From Bradyrhizobium sp. WBOS07 (GTDB lineage Bacteria; Pseudomonadota; Alphaproteobacteria; Rhizobiales; Xanthobacteraceae): DNA of 64,000 nt. The stretch spans positions 2,418,001 through 2,482,000 of the forward strand of contig NZ_CP029008.1 of assembly GCF_024585165.1 (NCBI RefSeq), in the 5' to 3' direction. Positions within the stretch are counted from its first letter, which is position 1, and each line of letters opens with the position of its first letter. Both the position numbers and the translations under genes were made by a program. Below are positions 28,692 to 38,110 of this stretch, piece by piece. Under the pieces are notes generated by a model. That model was not told the origin of the DNA. It was given only the letters and a program-made list of their open reading frames with translations, and did no database searches.

Positions 28692-29669
28692 ATGAATCGC
28701 CGCCAGTTTCTCGTCTCGAGCGCCGCGCTGCTCGCGACCCGGCCAGCTCTCGCCCAGGAGGGCCCGTTCCGGACGAAATATTTCCCGATCAGTGCCGGCA
28801 TCGGCCTGCATGATCTGGCCCCCGCCCCCGACGGTTCGGTCTGGTTCACGGCGCAGGGCAAGGGCCTGCTCGGCAGGCTCGATCCCCGGGATGGCCGTTT
28901 CAAGACGGTCAGCCTCGGCGAAGGCGCCGCCCCGCATGGCGTGACCATCGGCCCCGACGGTGCGCCCTGGATCACCGAGGGCGGCCAGAACGCGATCGCG
29001 CGGGTCGATCCCTCCGATCTCAAGGTCACGCTGTTCCGCCTGCCGGAGAAGTTCGCTGCCGCCAACCTCAACACCGGCGTGTTCGACAAGGAGGGCACCT
29101 ATTGGTTCACCGGTCAGTCCGGCTATTACGGCCGCCTCGCGCCGAAGTCCGGCGATATGAATGTGTTCAGGGCGCCCAAAGGCGTCGGTCCCTACGGCAT
29201 CACGGTCACCCCCAAGGGCGATGTCTGGTACGCCTCGCTCGCCGGCAGCCATATCGCCAGGATCGACCTTGCGACCGGCAACGCCAGCGTCGTCGAGCCG
29301 CCGACGCTGCGCCAGGGCTCGCGGCGGGTGTGGTCGGATTCGAGGAGCCGGATCTGGGTCAGCGAATGGAATAGCGGCCACGTCTCGGTGCACGATCCCG
29401 CCGATGGGTCGTGGAAGACGTGGAAGCTGCCGGGCGAACGCCCCCGCGCCTATGCCGTCTTCGTCGACGACAAGGACAAGGTCTGGCTGACCGACTTTTC
29501 CGCCAACGCCATCGTGCGCTTCGATCCCGCTACGGAGACGTTCAACGTCTTCGCCAGCGACAAGGCCAATGCCAATGTGCGCCAGCTCGACGGACGGCCG
29601 GGCGAGCTGTGGGGCTGCGAGTCCGGCAACGACCGCATCGTCATGATCCAGACGATTGCCGCCGGTTGA
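28692..29669 (+). CDS. Virginiamycin B lyase-like six-bladed propeller protein, exported
   Basis: The 325-residue protein has a Tat-type leader (MNRRQFLVSSAALLATRPALA) and repeated blades of the form DGSVWFTAQGKGLLGRLDP, DGAPWITEGGQNAIARVDP and KDKVWLTDFSANAIVRFDP, typical of Vgb and SMP-30 propellers. Vgb linearises streptogramin B antibiotics; whether this one does is unknown, since export and lack of an obvious resistance context suggest a different lactone or sugar substrate. It reads divergently from enolase, 174 bases away. Confidence 0.85.
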   Translation: MNRRQFLVSSAALLATRPALAQEGPFRTKYFPISAGIGLHDLAPAPDGSVWFTAQGKGLLGRLDPRDGRFKTVSLGEGAAPHGVTIGPDGAPWITEGGQNAIARVDPSDLKVTLFRLPEKFAAANLNTGVFDKEGTYWFTGQSGYYGRLAPKSGDMNVFRAPKGVGPYGITVTPKGDVWYASLAGSHIARIDLATGNASVVEPPTLRQGSRRVWSDSRSRIWVSEWNSGHVSVHDPADGSWKTWKLPGERPRAYAVFVDDKDKVWLTDFSANAIVRFDPATETFNVFASDKANANVRQLDGRPGELWGCESGNDRIVMIQTIAAG

Positions 29670-29717
29670 CGGCGGCGATATTTGCGTCCATCCCGGCATC
29701 CTCAAAGGATGCAAGCG

Positions 29718-30170
29718 ATGGCGAAGAAATCCCTCCAGCTCGGCCGTGCGGTCGAGTGGCCGCACACACCGGAAGACGCGCAGCTCGACCGCGTGCCCAA
29801 TCCGCAAAAGGGCACCGACTACCTGGTGCGCTTCACCGTGCCGGAATTCACCTCGCTCTGCCCGGTCACGGGCCAGCCGGATTTCGCGCATTTGATGATC
29901 GACTACGCGCCGGGTGCGTGGCTGCTGGAGTCGAAATCGCTCAAGCTCTACATCGCAAGCTTCCGCAACCACGGCGCCTTTCACGAGGACTGCACCGTGA
30001 TGATCGGCAAGCGCATCGCGAGCGAGATCAAGCCGAAATGGCTGCGCATCGGCGGCTACTGGTATCCGCGCGGTGGCATTCCGATTGACGTGTTCTGGCA
30101 GACCGGCTGCGTGCCCGAGGGCCTGTGGGTGCCCGAGCAAGGCGTCGCGCCCTATCGCGGGCGGGGCTGA
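29718..30170 (+). CDS. queF: NADPH-dependent 7-cyano-7-deazaguanine reductase
   Basis: QueF reduces preQ0 to preQ1 in queuosine synthesis. The 150-residue unimodular type has the nucleophilic Cys in [13 protein letters not shown] and the signature block [24 protein letters not shown] lies eight bases before the ATG at 29718 ([10 protein letters not shown]); another in-frame ATG at 29709 lies inside that site. It follows the propeller gene by 48 bases on the same strand, but nothing links their functions. Confidence 0.96.
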   Translation: MAKKSLQLGRAVEWPHTPEDAQLDRVPNPQKGTDYLVRFTVPEFTSLCPVTGQPDFAHLMIDYAPGAWLLESKSLKLYIASFRNHGAFHEDCTVMIGKRIASEIKPKWLRIGGYWYPRGGIPIDVFWQTGCVPEGLWVPEQGVAPYRGRG

Positions 30171-30315
30171 GAACGAGGTGAGCGGCGAAGCGCCCCTCTC
30201 GTCAGAGCACCGTAGACCAATTCCTCCGTAGACTTGGGCATTTAATGCGCCCGCGATGTAAGCAACGTTCAGATCTTGCAGCCGCAAGGAATGTCCGCCG
30301 ACCATTCGTCAAGGC

Positions 30316-31056
30316 TTAGCTTTTCTGTGCCGAGCCTTGATCGCCCTTGCGCTTGACTTCCTGCGCTTCGTATTGCGCCTTGACCGTAGGATCTGTTGTG
30401 TCGCCCGCGACGGTATCGGCTTCAACGCCATCCAAGCCCGGCGCGGACTTGATCGCACCCGCAATGTCTTTCATTTGCGAACCCTTGCGGATGAATGGCT
30501 TCAGATACGCATCCAGCTTGCCTTTACCGGGCTCTACGAGTTCTTCCGTCAAAGCGGCGAGGTATTCGTCCTTATCCGTCGCCGACCAGTCGATGCCGAT
30601 CCCCGCGCGGCGCGCAAGCTCGGCATGGGTCAGCATGATGGTGCGGCCATTACCATCGAGGAAAGGATGACCGTAGGCGAGATAACCCATCACTTCGCCA
30701 GGCTTCTCCGCCATGAAGGCTTTGTCTTGTCCCTTATCCAGCGCGTAGTCGATCGATCTGCGAATGTCGTCGGGATGAGCGAAGAAGATTGCACCCTTCT
30801 TCACGTGGATGTGGGGCGCGTTGGTGTGTCGATCTTCTCCAGCCCATGGAAATACGGCCCCGAAGAGCGTTTCGTGCGTTCTTAGAACGTCGTCATAGCT
30901 CAAAGAAGGCCGCGCCTTGAGGTGATCCAAGGCCGCATCGATGCCGGTCAGGAAAGAATTGTGCAGAAGACGTTGAACGATTTCGGGGTCCTTGGCCTTT
31001 GCAACGTTGCGCAAATAGCCGCGCGTCGCGAAATCCCCGAATGGATCAAACGTCAC
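30316..31056 (-). CDS. fic: Fic-domain toxin, predicted nucleotidyl-transferase
   Basis: The 246-residue protein has an active-site loop HPFLDGNGRTIML and a flap-like strand APHIHVKKGAIFFA, so it should transfer AMP or another nucleotide moiety to a target. The second Arg of the usual HPFx(D/E)GNGRxxR is Met here, which recalls Doc. The C-terminal 70 residues are charged and probably disordered. Its ATG overlaps the stop of the upstream small gene by four bases (ATGA), a toxin-antitoxin layout. GC content here is visibly lower than in neighbouring core genes, suggesting transfer. Confidence 0.88.
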   Translation of the reverse strand: MTFDPFGDFATRGYLRNVAKAKDPEIVQRLLHNSFLTGIDAALDHLKARPSLSYDDVLRTHETLFGAVFPWAGEDRHTNAPHIHVKKGAIFFAHPDDIRRSIDYALDKGQDKAFMAEKPGEVMGYLAYGHPFLDGNGRTIMLTHAELARRAGIGIDWSATDKDEYLAALTEELVEPGKGKLDAYLKPFIRKGSQMKDIAGAIKSAPGLDGVEADTVAGDTTDPTVKAQYEAQEVKRKGDQGSAQKS

Positions 31057-31307
31057 GGACGCCTTTCGCGAAGATAGCGCGCCTGAAGGCGCACGGCCTG
31101 GACACGATCCAAAATCCCGGCGCGCTGAAGCGCCACGATGGTATTCTCGATGGGATCGAAATTCACGTCGTCGCCGGAGAGCCGTGTAACGTGATGGGCA
31201 AAGACATCGTTCGGCGTCACGACCACCGCTACGTTGTTGGCGGTCGCCAACCGCTGGATGACGCCAGCAGTATAGTGAGGCTTGGTCGCGGACCGTTGGG
31301 CGGACAT
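31053..31307 (-). CDS. Putative antitoxin partner of the Fic protein
   Basis: The 84-residue protein precedes fic and overlaps it by four bases; AAGGAGAATCC before its ATG at 31307 is a strong ribosome binding site, so it should be made in excess. Class I Fic antitoxins carry an (S/T)xxxE(G/N) inhibitory helix; the closest match here is FDPIEN near residues 51-56, with the Glu-Asn but no Ser/Thr. The antitoxin role is inferred from position and size; no family is recognised. Confidence 0.65.
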   Translation of the reverse strand: MSAQRSATKPHYTAGVIQRLATANNVAVVVTPNDVFAHHVTRLSGDDVNFDPIENTIVALQRAGILDRVQAVRLQARYLRERRP

Positions 31308-31368
31308 GGATTCTCCTTGTCTCCAGTATAGTACGCCGAGCCCTGAAAATCCACTAAGTTACAACACT

Positions 31369-31773
31369 CTAGCCGGCCTTCTTGGCCCATAAGCCACTGA
31401 AGAATCTCAAGATTTCCGCCCCATTGATCCGGACGGAGGTCGTCCGGAAGGCCGAGATGGACGACAACAACGGACGACCAGATTTGCGTTCGACGTACTG
31501 GCGATGATGCGGCTTATCTCGCTCGGTGAAAGCGTTTGCCAGAAGCCGCTGCTTGGCGATGGTCCTCTCGTCGAAAAGGTCGAGGAATGTCTGAGACAGC
31601 AATTTGCCGACGACGAAGCGCCGACCAGTGCTGTCTGGTGTGATCCGATCGAGGATGTAACAAACTTCGTTCGCTCGATCTTCTACGGCCCGAATATCAC
31701 GCTTCCCGAAACTGCCATCGCGCGCGCTACTTGGAGACGGATGACCTTTCCCAGGGACGTTTGCCGTTGGCAT
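31369..31773 (-). CDS. Hypothetical protein in the low-GC patch
   Basis: An open frame of up to 134 residues, reading MPTANVPGKGHPSPSSARDG at its first ATG, overlaps the end of the next gene by 47 bases, so a later start is possible. The central part (FVVGKLLSQTFLDLFDERTI) looks like normal globular protein, and base composition matches the Fic pair rather than the flanking genes. I recognise no family. It may be a remnant brought in with the toxin pair. Confidence 0.35.
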   Translation of the reverse strand: MPTANVPGKGHPSPSSARDGSFGKRDIRAVEDRANEVCYILDRITPDSTGRRFVVGKLLSQTFLDLFDERTIAKQRLLANAFTERDKPHHRQYVERKSGRPLLSSISAFRTTSVRINGAEILRFFSGLWAKKAG

Positions 31774-31942
31774 CTCTGTCCCAGGGTCGCGTGGTCGGGG
31801 CGTTCTTTTCCTCGGCAGCCGCTTTCGCGCGGTCAGCCTGCACCTGCTCGCGATCGGTCACGGGCGGCTTGGGCTGGGCTTGAGACGTCTGCGCGGCGAC
31901 CGGAGCCATGGCGAGCAGCGCGGCGATCAGGAACTTTGTCAT
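31727..31942 (-). CDS. Small secreted protein, hypothetical
   Basis: From the ATG at 31942 the 71-residue product has a clear signal peptide (MTKFLIAALLAMAPVAAQTSQA) and a very hydrophilic mature part with KAAAEEKNAPTTRPWDRD and a C-terminal RPWERSSVSK. A GTG five codons upstream (31957) is an alternative. It is probably periplasmic; no family or function is recognised. Confidence 0.55.
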   Translation of the reverse strand: MTKFLIAALLAMAPVAAQTSQAQPKPPVTDREQVQADRAKAAAEEKNAPTTRPWDRDANGKRPWERSSVSK

Positions 31943-32008
31943 TCCCGCCTGTAGCACGCTGAAGGTCAGACCGTCCGATTTAGTTGCAGGGTTCCCGCGC
32001 GACTTTCG

Positions 32009-33217
32009 TCAGACCCTCGCATCCGACGGCGCCCGCTGCTTGAGCAGCCGGGCACAGACAACGCCCAGCACCACCATGATCCCTGCGCTCGCGAACAGCG
32101 TCGGGACCTTGCCGGCGTGCTGGAGTCCGAAGCCATAGGCGAGCGGGCCCACGGTCTGCCCCATGAAGAAGAAGAACGAATGCAGCGACAGCGCGGTGGC
32201 CCGCGCCTCGACCGAGAGCTCGCTGGCGAAGACCTGCAGACAGCCATGGGCGATGTAGAAGCCCCATCCCATCACAATGAGATTCAGCGCCTGCACTTCC
32301 CAGCGCGGTCCGAACGCGACGGCGACGAGCTGCGAGGCCACCAGCGCCATGCCTGATATCATCATGCCCTTCACCCCCAGCCACGGCAGCAGGCGCGACA
32401 CCGTCAGCGTGTAGAACAGGCCGCCGACCGCAAAGCCGGCGATGACGATGCCGGCGATCGAGAGCGAGGTCTGGCCGAGCTCGAACAGGAACGAGGCGAT
32501 GTAGGGAAACAGGCCGAGCACGCAGCAGCCCTCGATGAACACCGCCGAATAGCAGACATAGGCATTCGGGTTGGTGAAGATGGTGCGATAGCCGGCCTTC
32601 AGGGCCGACAGGCTCGTCTGCGGCGGGGGCTTGACCCTGGCGCCGCGAAAGCCGGCGGCGACTGCGATCGACGCCACGATCACGAGCGCGCCGAGCACCG
32701 CGAGCACGCCGCGCCAGCCGAGGAAATCGCCGATCAGGCCAGAGGCCGAGGCGCCGAGCAGATTGCCGGTCATGGCGCCGGCGAGCGTGCGGCTGATCGC
32801 GACCTGGCGCTTCTCGGGTCCGACGAGATCGCTGGTCAGGCTGAGCGCCACCGGAAACACGCCGCCCGAGCCGATGCCGGCGAGGATGCGGGTCGCGAAC
32901 AGAACCGAGAACGAGGTCGCGAATGCGCCCAGGATGTTGGCGAGGCCGAGCAGCGCGAGGCAGAAGATCATCAGCCGCGTCTTGCCGAACAGGTCGGCGG
33001 CAGCGCCGATGATCGGCTGGATGATCGAGAAGGTGAAGGCGAACACCGCGGCAAAGCCCGCAGCCGTGGCGATGCTGACGTTAAAATCTTCGGCGACGTG
33101 CGGCAGCACCGGATCGAGCGCGCGCGCCGACAAGGCCGCCGCGAAGCTTGCGCCCGAGATGACGTAGAGCGCTGTCGGCAAGCCGTGATCCTGCGCCCGC
33201 GCCCCGCCTTGCTGCAT
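32009..33217 (-). CDS. Major facilitator superfamily transporter
   Basis: The 402-residue protein has about twelve hydrophobic segments and the MFS loop 2-3 motif in the form GAAADLFGKTRLMI. It resembles drug/nucleoside exporters of the DHA1 type (AraJ/NepI-like). Its ATG overlaps the kdsA stop (TGATG), so it is translationally coupled to kdsA. The substrate is unknown, and a link to Kdo is not implied. Confidence 0.92.
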   Translation of the reverse strand: MQQGGARAQDHGLPTALYVISGASFAAALSARALDPVLPHVAEDFNVSIATAAGFAAVFAFTFSIIQPIIGAAADLFGKTRLMIFCLALLGLANILGAFATSFSVLFATRILAGIGSGGVFPVALSLTSDLVGPEKRQVAISRTLAGAMTGNLLGASASGLIGDFLGWRGVLAVLGALVIVASIAVAAGFRGARVKPPPQTSLSALKAGYRTIFTNPNAYVCYSAVFIEGCCVLGLFPYIASFLFELGQTSLSIAGIVIAGFAVGGLFYTLTVSRLLPWLGVKGMMISGMALVASQLVAVAFGPRWEVQALNLIVMGWGFYIAHGCLQVFASELSVEARATALSLHSFFFFMGQTVGPLAYGFGLQHAGKVPTLFASAGIMVVLGVVCARLLKQRAPSDARV

Positions 33218-34065
33218 CAGCGCGGGTTCTTTGCCAGCGCGTCGAACGCCATCAGTCTGGCGATCAGCCCCTCGAACTCGCGCAGCGGCACCATGTTGGG
33301 GCCGTCGGAGGGCGCGCGATCAGGATCGGGATGGGTCTCGATGAAGACGCCGGCAACGCCGACCGCGACCGCAGCACGAGCGAGCACCGGCACGAATTCG
33401 CGCTCGCCGCCTGACGAGGTCCCCTTCCCGCCCGGCTGCTGCACCGAATGGGTGGCATCGAAGATCACGGGCGCGCCGGTGGTGCGCGCCAGGATCGGCA
33501 GCGCGCGCATGTCGGAGACCAGCGTGTTGTAGCCGAACGACACCCCGCGCTCGGTGACGAGCACGTTGGGATTATCAGCACTCGTGATCTTGGTGACGAC
33601 GTTCGCCATGTCCCACGGCGCCAGGAACTGGCCCTTCTTGACGTTGACGACCTTGCCGGTCGCGGCCGCAGCCAGCAGCAGATCGGTCTGCCGGCACAGG
33701 AAGGCCGGGATCTGCAGGATGTCCACGGCCTGCGCGACCTCGGCGCATTGCGTGGCCTCATGCACGTCGGTCAGGACCGGCAGGCCGAGCGAGGCGCGGA
33801 TCTCGGCAAAGATCGGCAGCGACTGCGCAAGGCCGAGGCCGCGCGCAGCCGAGGCGCTGGTGCGGTTGGCCTTGTCGAACGAGGTCTTGTAGACGAGGCC
33901 GATGTTCAGCCGCGCAGCGATCTCCTTCAGCGCGGAGGCGACCTCCAGCGCGTGCTGACGGCTTTCGAGCTGGCAGGGTCCGGCAATGATCGAGATCGGC
34001 AGATCATTGCCGAATTTGACCTTTCCGATGCTGACGACCGGCGCCGCTGAATGCGAAGAGCTCAA
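33217..34065 (-). CDS. kdsA: 3-deoxy-8-phosphooctulonate synthase
   Basis: KdsA condenses phosphoenolpyruvate with arabinose 5-phosphate to Kdo 8-phosphate, for lipopolysaccharide core synthesis. The 282-residue product has the blocks [54 protein letters not shown] and [12 protein letters not shown]. The Cys in AGPC suits the metal-dependent class. The best start is the TTG at 34065 with GAGGG eight bases before it; no ATG fits. Confidence 0.95.
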   Translation of the reverse strand: MSSSHSAAPVVSIGKVKFGNDLPISIIAGPCQLESRQHALEVASALKEIAARLNIGLVYKTSFDKANRTSASAARGLGLAQSLPIFAEIRASLGLPVLTDVHEATQCAEVAQAVDILQIPAFLCRQTDLLLAAAATGKVVNVKKGQFLAPWDMANVVTKITSADNPNVLVTERGVSFGYNTLVSDMRALPILARTTGAPVIFDATHSVQQPGGKGTSSGGEREFVPVLARAAVAVGVAGVFIETHPDPDRAPSDGPNMVPLREFEGLIARLMAFDALAKNPR

Positions 34066-34210
34066 GGCAAATCCCTCGTTTCGGCGCGACCATAGCCGCG
34101 ATGAGGGTCGGATCAACCCCATTCGGCCCGGACCGTTCGAATATCAGGGTTGCGCCAGAGTTCCCCGCCGCCGCCAGAACTATTGCATCGGAGCGCGAGA
34201 GTCTCCACTT

Positions 34211-34296
34211 CGTCATGGCCGGGTTTGTCCCGGCCTCCACGCCTTGCCACGCGGCACCAAGAACGTGGATGCCCGGGACAAGCCCGGGCATGACGA
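34211..34296. repeat. Palindromic repeat, family C copy 1
   Basis: CGTCATGGCCGGGTTTGTCC on the left pairs with GGACAAGCCCGGGCATGACG on the right, and CCACG with CGTGG inside. The second copy at 52138-52222 has the same organisation. It separates kdsA from the NIPSNAP gene upstream. Confidence 0.8.
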
Positions 34297-34344
34297 CCTA
34301 TTGTGACGGTCCAATTGCGACAGCTCGGGGCGCGGCAGGGGTTG

Positions 34345-34671
34345 CTACTTCACCGCCGAGAATGCGGTCGGCGTCAGGATCTGGCTGACGATGTTGCCGA
34401 CGATCTGGCCGTCGGCTTCGCTCTCGGCGCGGGCTTTCATCCAGTCCGGATCGGTCATGAACGCGCCCCACTTCTTCTCGCGCTCGGCGAGCGAGTCCCA
34501 GGCCAGGAAATAGGTCAGCTCCTGGTTCGATTCACCGATCAGCGTCGTGAAGAATCCGGCCTGCTTGATGCCGTGCTTCTCCCAAATCTTCAGCGTGGCG
34601 GTCTCGAACCGCTTCAAGAGCGCCGGCAGCCGGCCGGGCACGCAGCGATAGACGCGCATTTCGTAGATCAT
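34345..34671 (-). CDS. NIPSNAP family protein
   Basis: The 108-residue protein begins MIYEMRVYRCVPGRLPALLK and contains LTYFLAWDSLAEREKKWGAF, the hallmarks of the dimeric alpha-beta-barrel NIPSNAP family. These small cytoplasmic proteins have no general known reaction. It lies between pyrG and kdsA with its own spacing on both sides, so probably has its own promoter. Confidence 0.9.
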   Translation of the reverse strand: MIYEMRVYRCVPGRLPALLKRFETATLKIWEKHGIKQAGFFTTLIGESNQELTYFLAWDSLAEREKKWGAFMTDPDWMKARAESEADGQIVGNIVSQILTPTAFSAVK

Positions 34672-34751
34672 TGCAGTTCACTCCCTTTGTTGTTCTTGCG
34701 GGGCGGAGTTGTCGCAACAAATTGCATGCGCGTCAAAGGCGGGCGAGCCGG

Positions 34752-36395
<1,644 letters not shown>

Positions 36396-36549
36396 CTAAT
36401 CCCCTACATTCGATTCGCCAAAGCGATTCGTATTCCGCCCCAAAGATTCTGCGGGCCTGTGGGTGAGCCAAAACTAAGAGTGGTGACAGTGCCTTGATGG
36501 GGATTGTTGATGCAGGACGGTAGCAGCCGCCCTGCATGGCCCCCCTGCT

Positions 36550-36936
36550 TTATTGCGAGCGCGGCACCTGGGGGCCGGTCGGAGCCGGCGCCTGCTGCTG
36601 CTCGTCCGCCTTCTTCAGCGAATCCAGGATGCCCCCGGAGGTCGGCGGCGCGATCGGCGATCCGCCGGCCGGCTGGCCCTGCGACGCCGGCGTGCCGATG
36701 ATCGACGACGGCGCGCGGCTGTAGCCGGCGTGCCAGGACAGGAACATGCTGGTCAGAAAGAACCCGGCGGCCAGGATCGCGGTGGTTCGCGTCAACAGGT
36801 TCGCGGTGCCGCGGCTCGACATGAAGCCCGCGCCGCCGCCCATGCCAAGGCCGCCGCCTTCCGACTTCTGGAGCAGGACGGCGCCGATCATCACGGCGAC
36901 GATCATGAGATGGATGACGATGACAACGGTCTGCAT
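36550..36936 (-). CDS. secG: Preprotein translocase subunit SecG
   Basis: SecG is a small inner-membrane partner of SecYE. The 128-residue product has two transmembrane helices (TVVIVIHLMIVAVMIGAVLL and TTAILAAGFFLTSMFLSW) around the conserved loop KSEGGGLGMGGGAGFMSSRG. The C-terminal tail is Pro/Gln-rich and longer than in E. coli, as usual in Rhizobiales. Gene order tpiA-secG-pyrG is conserved in this order. Confidence 0.96.
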   Translation of the reverse strand: MQTVVIVIHLMIVAVMIGAVLLQKSEGGGLGMGGGAGFMSSRGTANLLTRTTAILAAGFFLTSMFLSWHAGYSRAPSSIIGTPASQGQPAGGSPIAPPTSGGILDSLKKADEQQQAPAPTGPQVPRSQ

Positions 36937-37076
36937 AGTGCCCTTCCGTCACAAGCGGGCGGCGCCTGACGTCGGCCGATCGCGCTTCGCGGGTTTTCCT
37001 GAAGTTGCGCGGTGTTACACGATCGGAGGGGGCATTGCCACCCCCGATCGGGTCCTGTTCAGCGCTTTGGACTTAG

Positions 37077-37832
37077 CTAGGGGCAGCCCTTGGCAATCGC
37101 AAGGAAATCGGCCGCCTTCAGGCTGGCGCCGCCGACCAGGGCTCCGTTGACGTTGCTCACGGCCATCAGCTCGGCCGCATTCGAGGGCTTCACGGAGCCG
37201 CCGTAGAGGATGCGCATCCGGCCACCTTCGGCCTTGAACCTGGTGGTCAGGAGTTCCCGGATAAACCCGTGAATCTGCTCGACATCCTTGGCCGTGGGGG
37301 TCAGTCCGGTGCCGATGGCCCAGACCGGCTCATAGGCCACGACGAGATTCGCGGCGGTCGAGCCATCGGGCAGCGAGTCCGCAAGCTGCCCGCGCAGAAT
37401 CTCCAAGGTCTGGCCGGCGTCGCGCTGCCCCTGCGTCTCGCCGACGCAGACGATCGCTGTCGCGCCGGCGCGCCAGGCCGCCTCGGCCTTTTGGCGGATC
37501 AGGGCATCGCCCTCGCCGTGATCGGCGCGGCGCTCGGAATGGCCGACGATGATGGCGCTCGCCCCCGCATCCACCAGCATTTCCGCGGCAATATCGCCGG
37601 TATGCGCGCCGGAGGCCTTGGGATGGCAATCCTGGGCCCCGACCGCGACCTTCTTGCCGCGCGCCTTCTCGGCGAAGGCGGCAATCAGGGTCGCGGGCGG
37701 GCAGACCAGCAGATCGGCCTTGCCGGTCACCCCGGCCGCGCCGTCGAGCATGGCCTCGAACTCGGCGGCCTGGGCCTTCAGGCCGTTCATTTTCCAATTG
37801 CCGGCGATCAGGGGGCGGATGGCGTCGGTCAT
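37077..37832 (-). CDS. tpiA: Triosephosphate isomerase
   Basis: TpiA interconverts dihydroxyacetone phosphate and glyceraldehyde 3-phosphate. The 251-residue product has [10 protein letters not shown] (active-site Asn/Lys), the electrophilic His in IIVGHSERR, and the catalytic Glu in [13 protein letters not shown]; the phosphate loop is [16 protein letters not shown] lies before the ATG at 37832, five codons inside a longer reading. It is divergent from the ppiD-like gene. Confidence 0.97.
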   Translation of the reverse strand: MTDAIRPLIAGNWKMNGLKAQAAEFEAMLDGAAGVTGKADLLVCPPATLIAAFAEKARGKKVAVGAQDCHPKASGAHTGDIAAEMLVDAGASAIIVGHSERRADHGEGDALIRQKAEAAWRAGATAIVCVGETQGQRDAGQTLEILRGQLADSLPDGSTAANLVVAYEPVWAIGTGLTPTAKDVEQIHGFIRELLTTRFKAEGGRMRILYGGSVKPSNAAELMAVSNVNGALVGGASLKAADFLAIAKGCP

Positions 37833-37898
37833 GTCAATTCCCAGCAAAATGAGGTTTGTGCATGCGCTAGCAGAGGACCTGCCGCAGTTCCAGGTTCT

Positions 37899-37955
37899 TG
37901 TTTTGACGCGTTTTCCAGAGGCGAACCGGGGTCCACTTCGCTCGAAAACGCTTTG
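37899..37955. repeat. Short interspersed palindrome (TTTTGACGCGTTTTC type)
   Basis: TGTTTTGACGCGTTTTCCAG, then CGAACCGGGGTCCACTTCG, then CTCGAAAACGC make an imperfect palindrome in which GCGTTTTC pairs with GAAAACGC. From memory this element with its central GGTATCCACTT-like block is scattered in Bradyrhizobium and relatives. It lies in the divergent tpiA/ppiD promoter region. Confidence 0.6.
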
Positions 37956-38110
37956 GGGCTTTTCACCGCAGCCGTAAGCGGTCGCAGGACCCGAGGTTGC
38001 GGGGGGAAAGCCGCCACTTTATGATGATGGATCAATTTGGTGACGCGCTTTTGCGGAATCTGCATTAAGACGCGCTCCCGTTCCCCTCCTGCTCAGACAA
38101 GTTGGACCAA

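Noticed and set aside
34102..34122. Longer kdsA reading from an upstream start
   Set aside because: The extension is Arg-rich and not family-like; the TTG at 34065 has a good ribosome binding site and gives the usual length.
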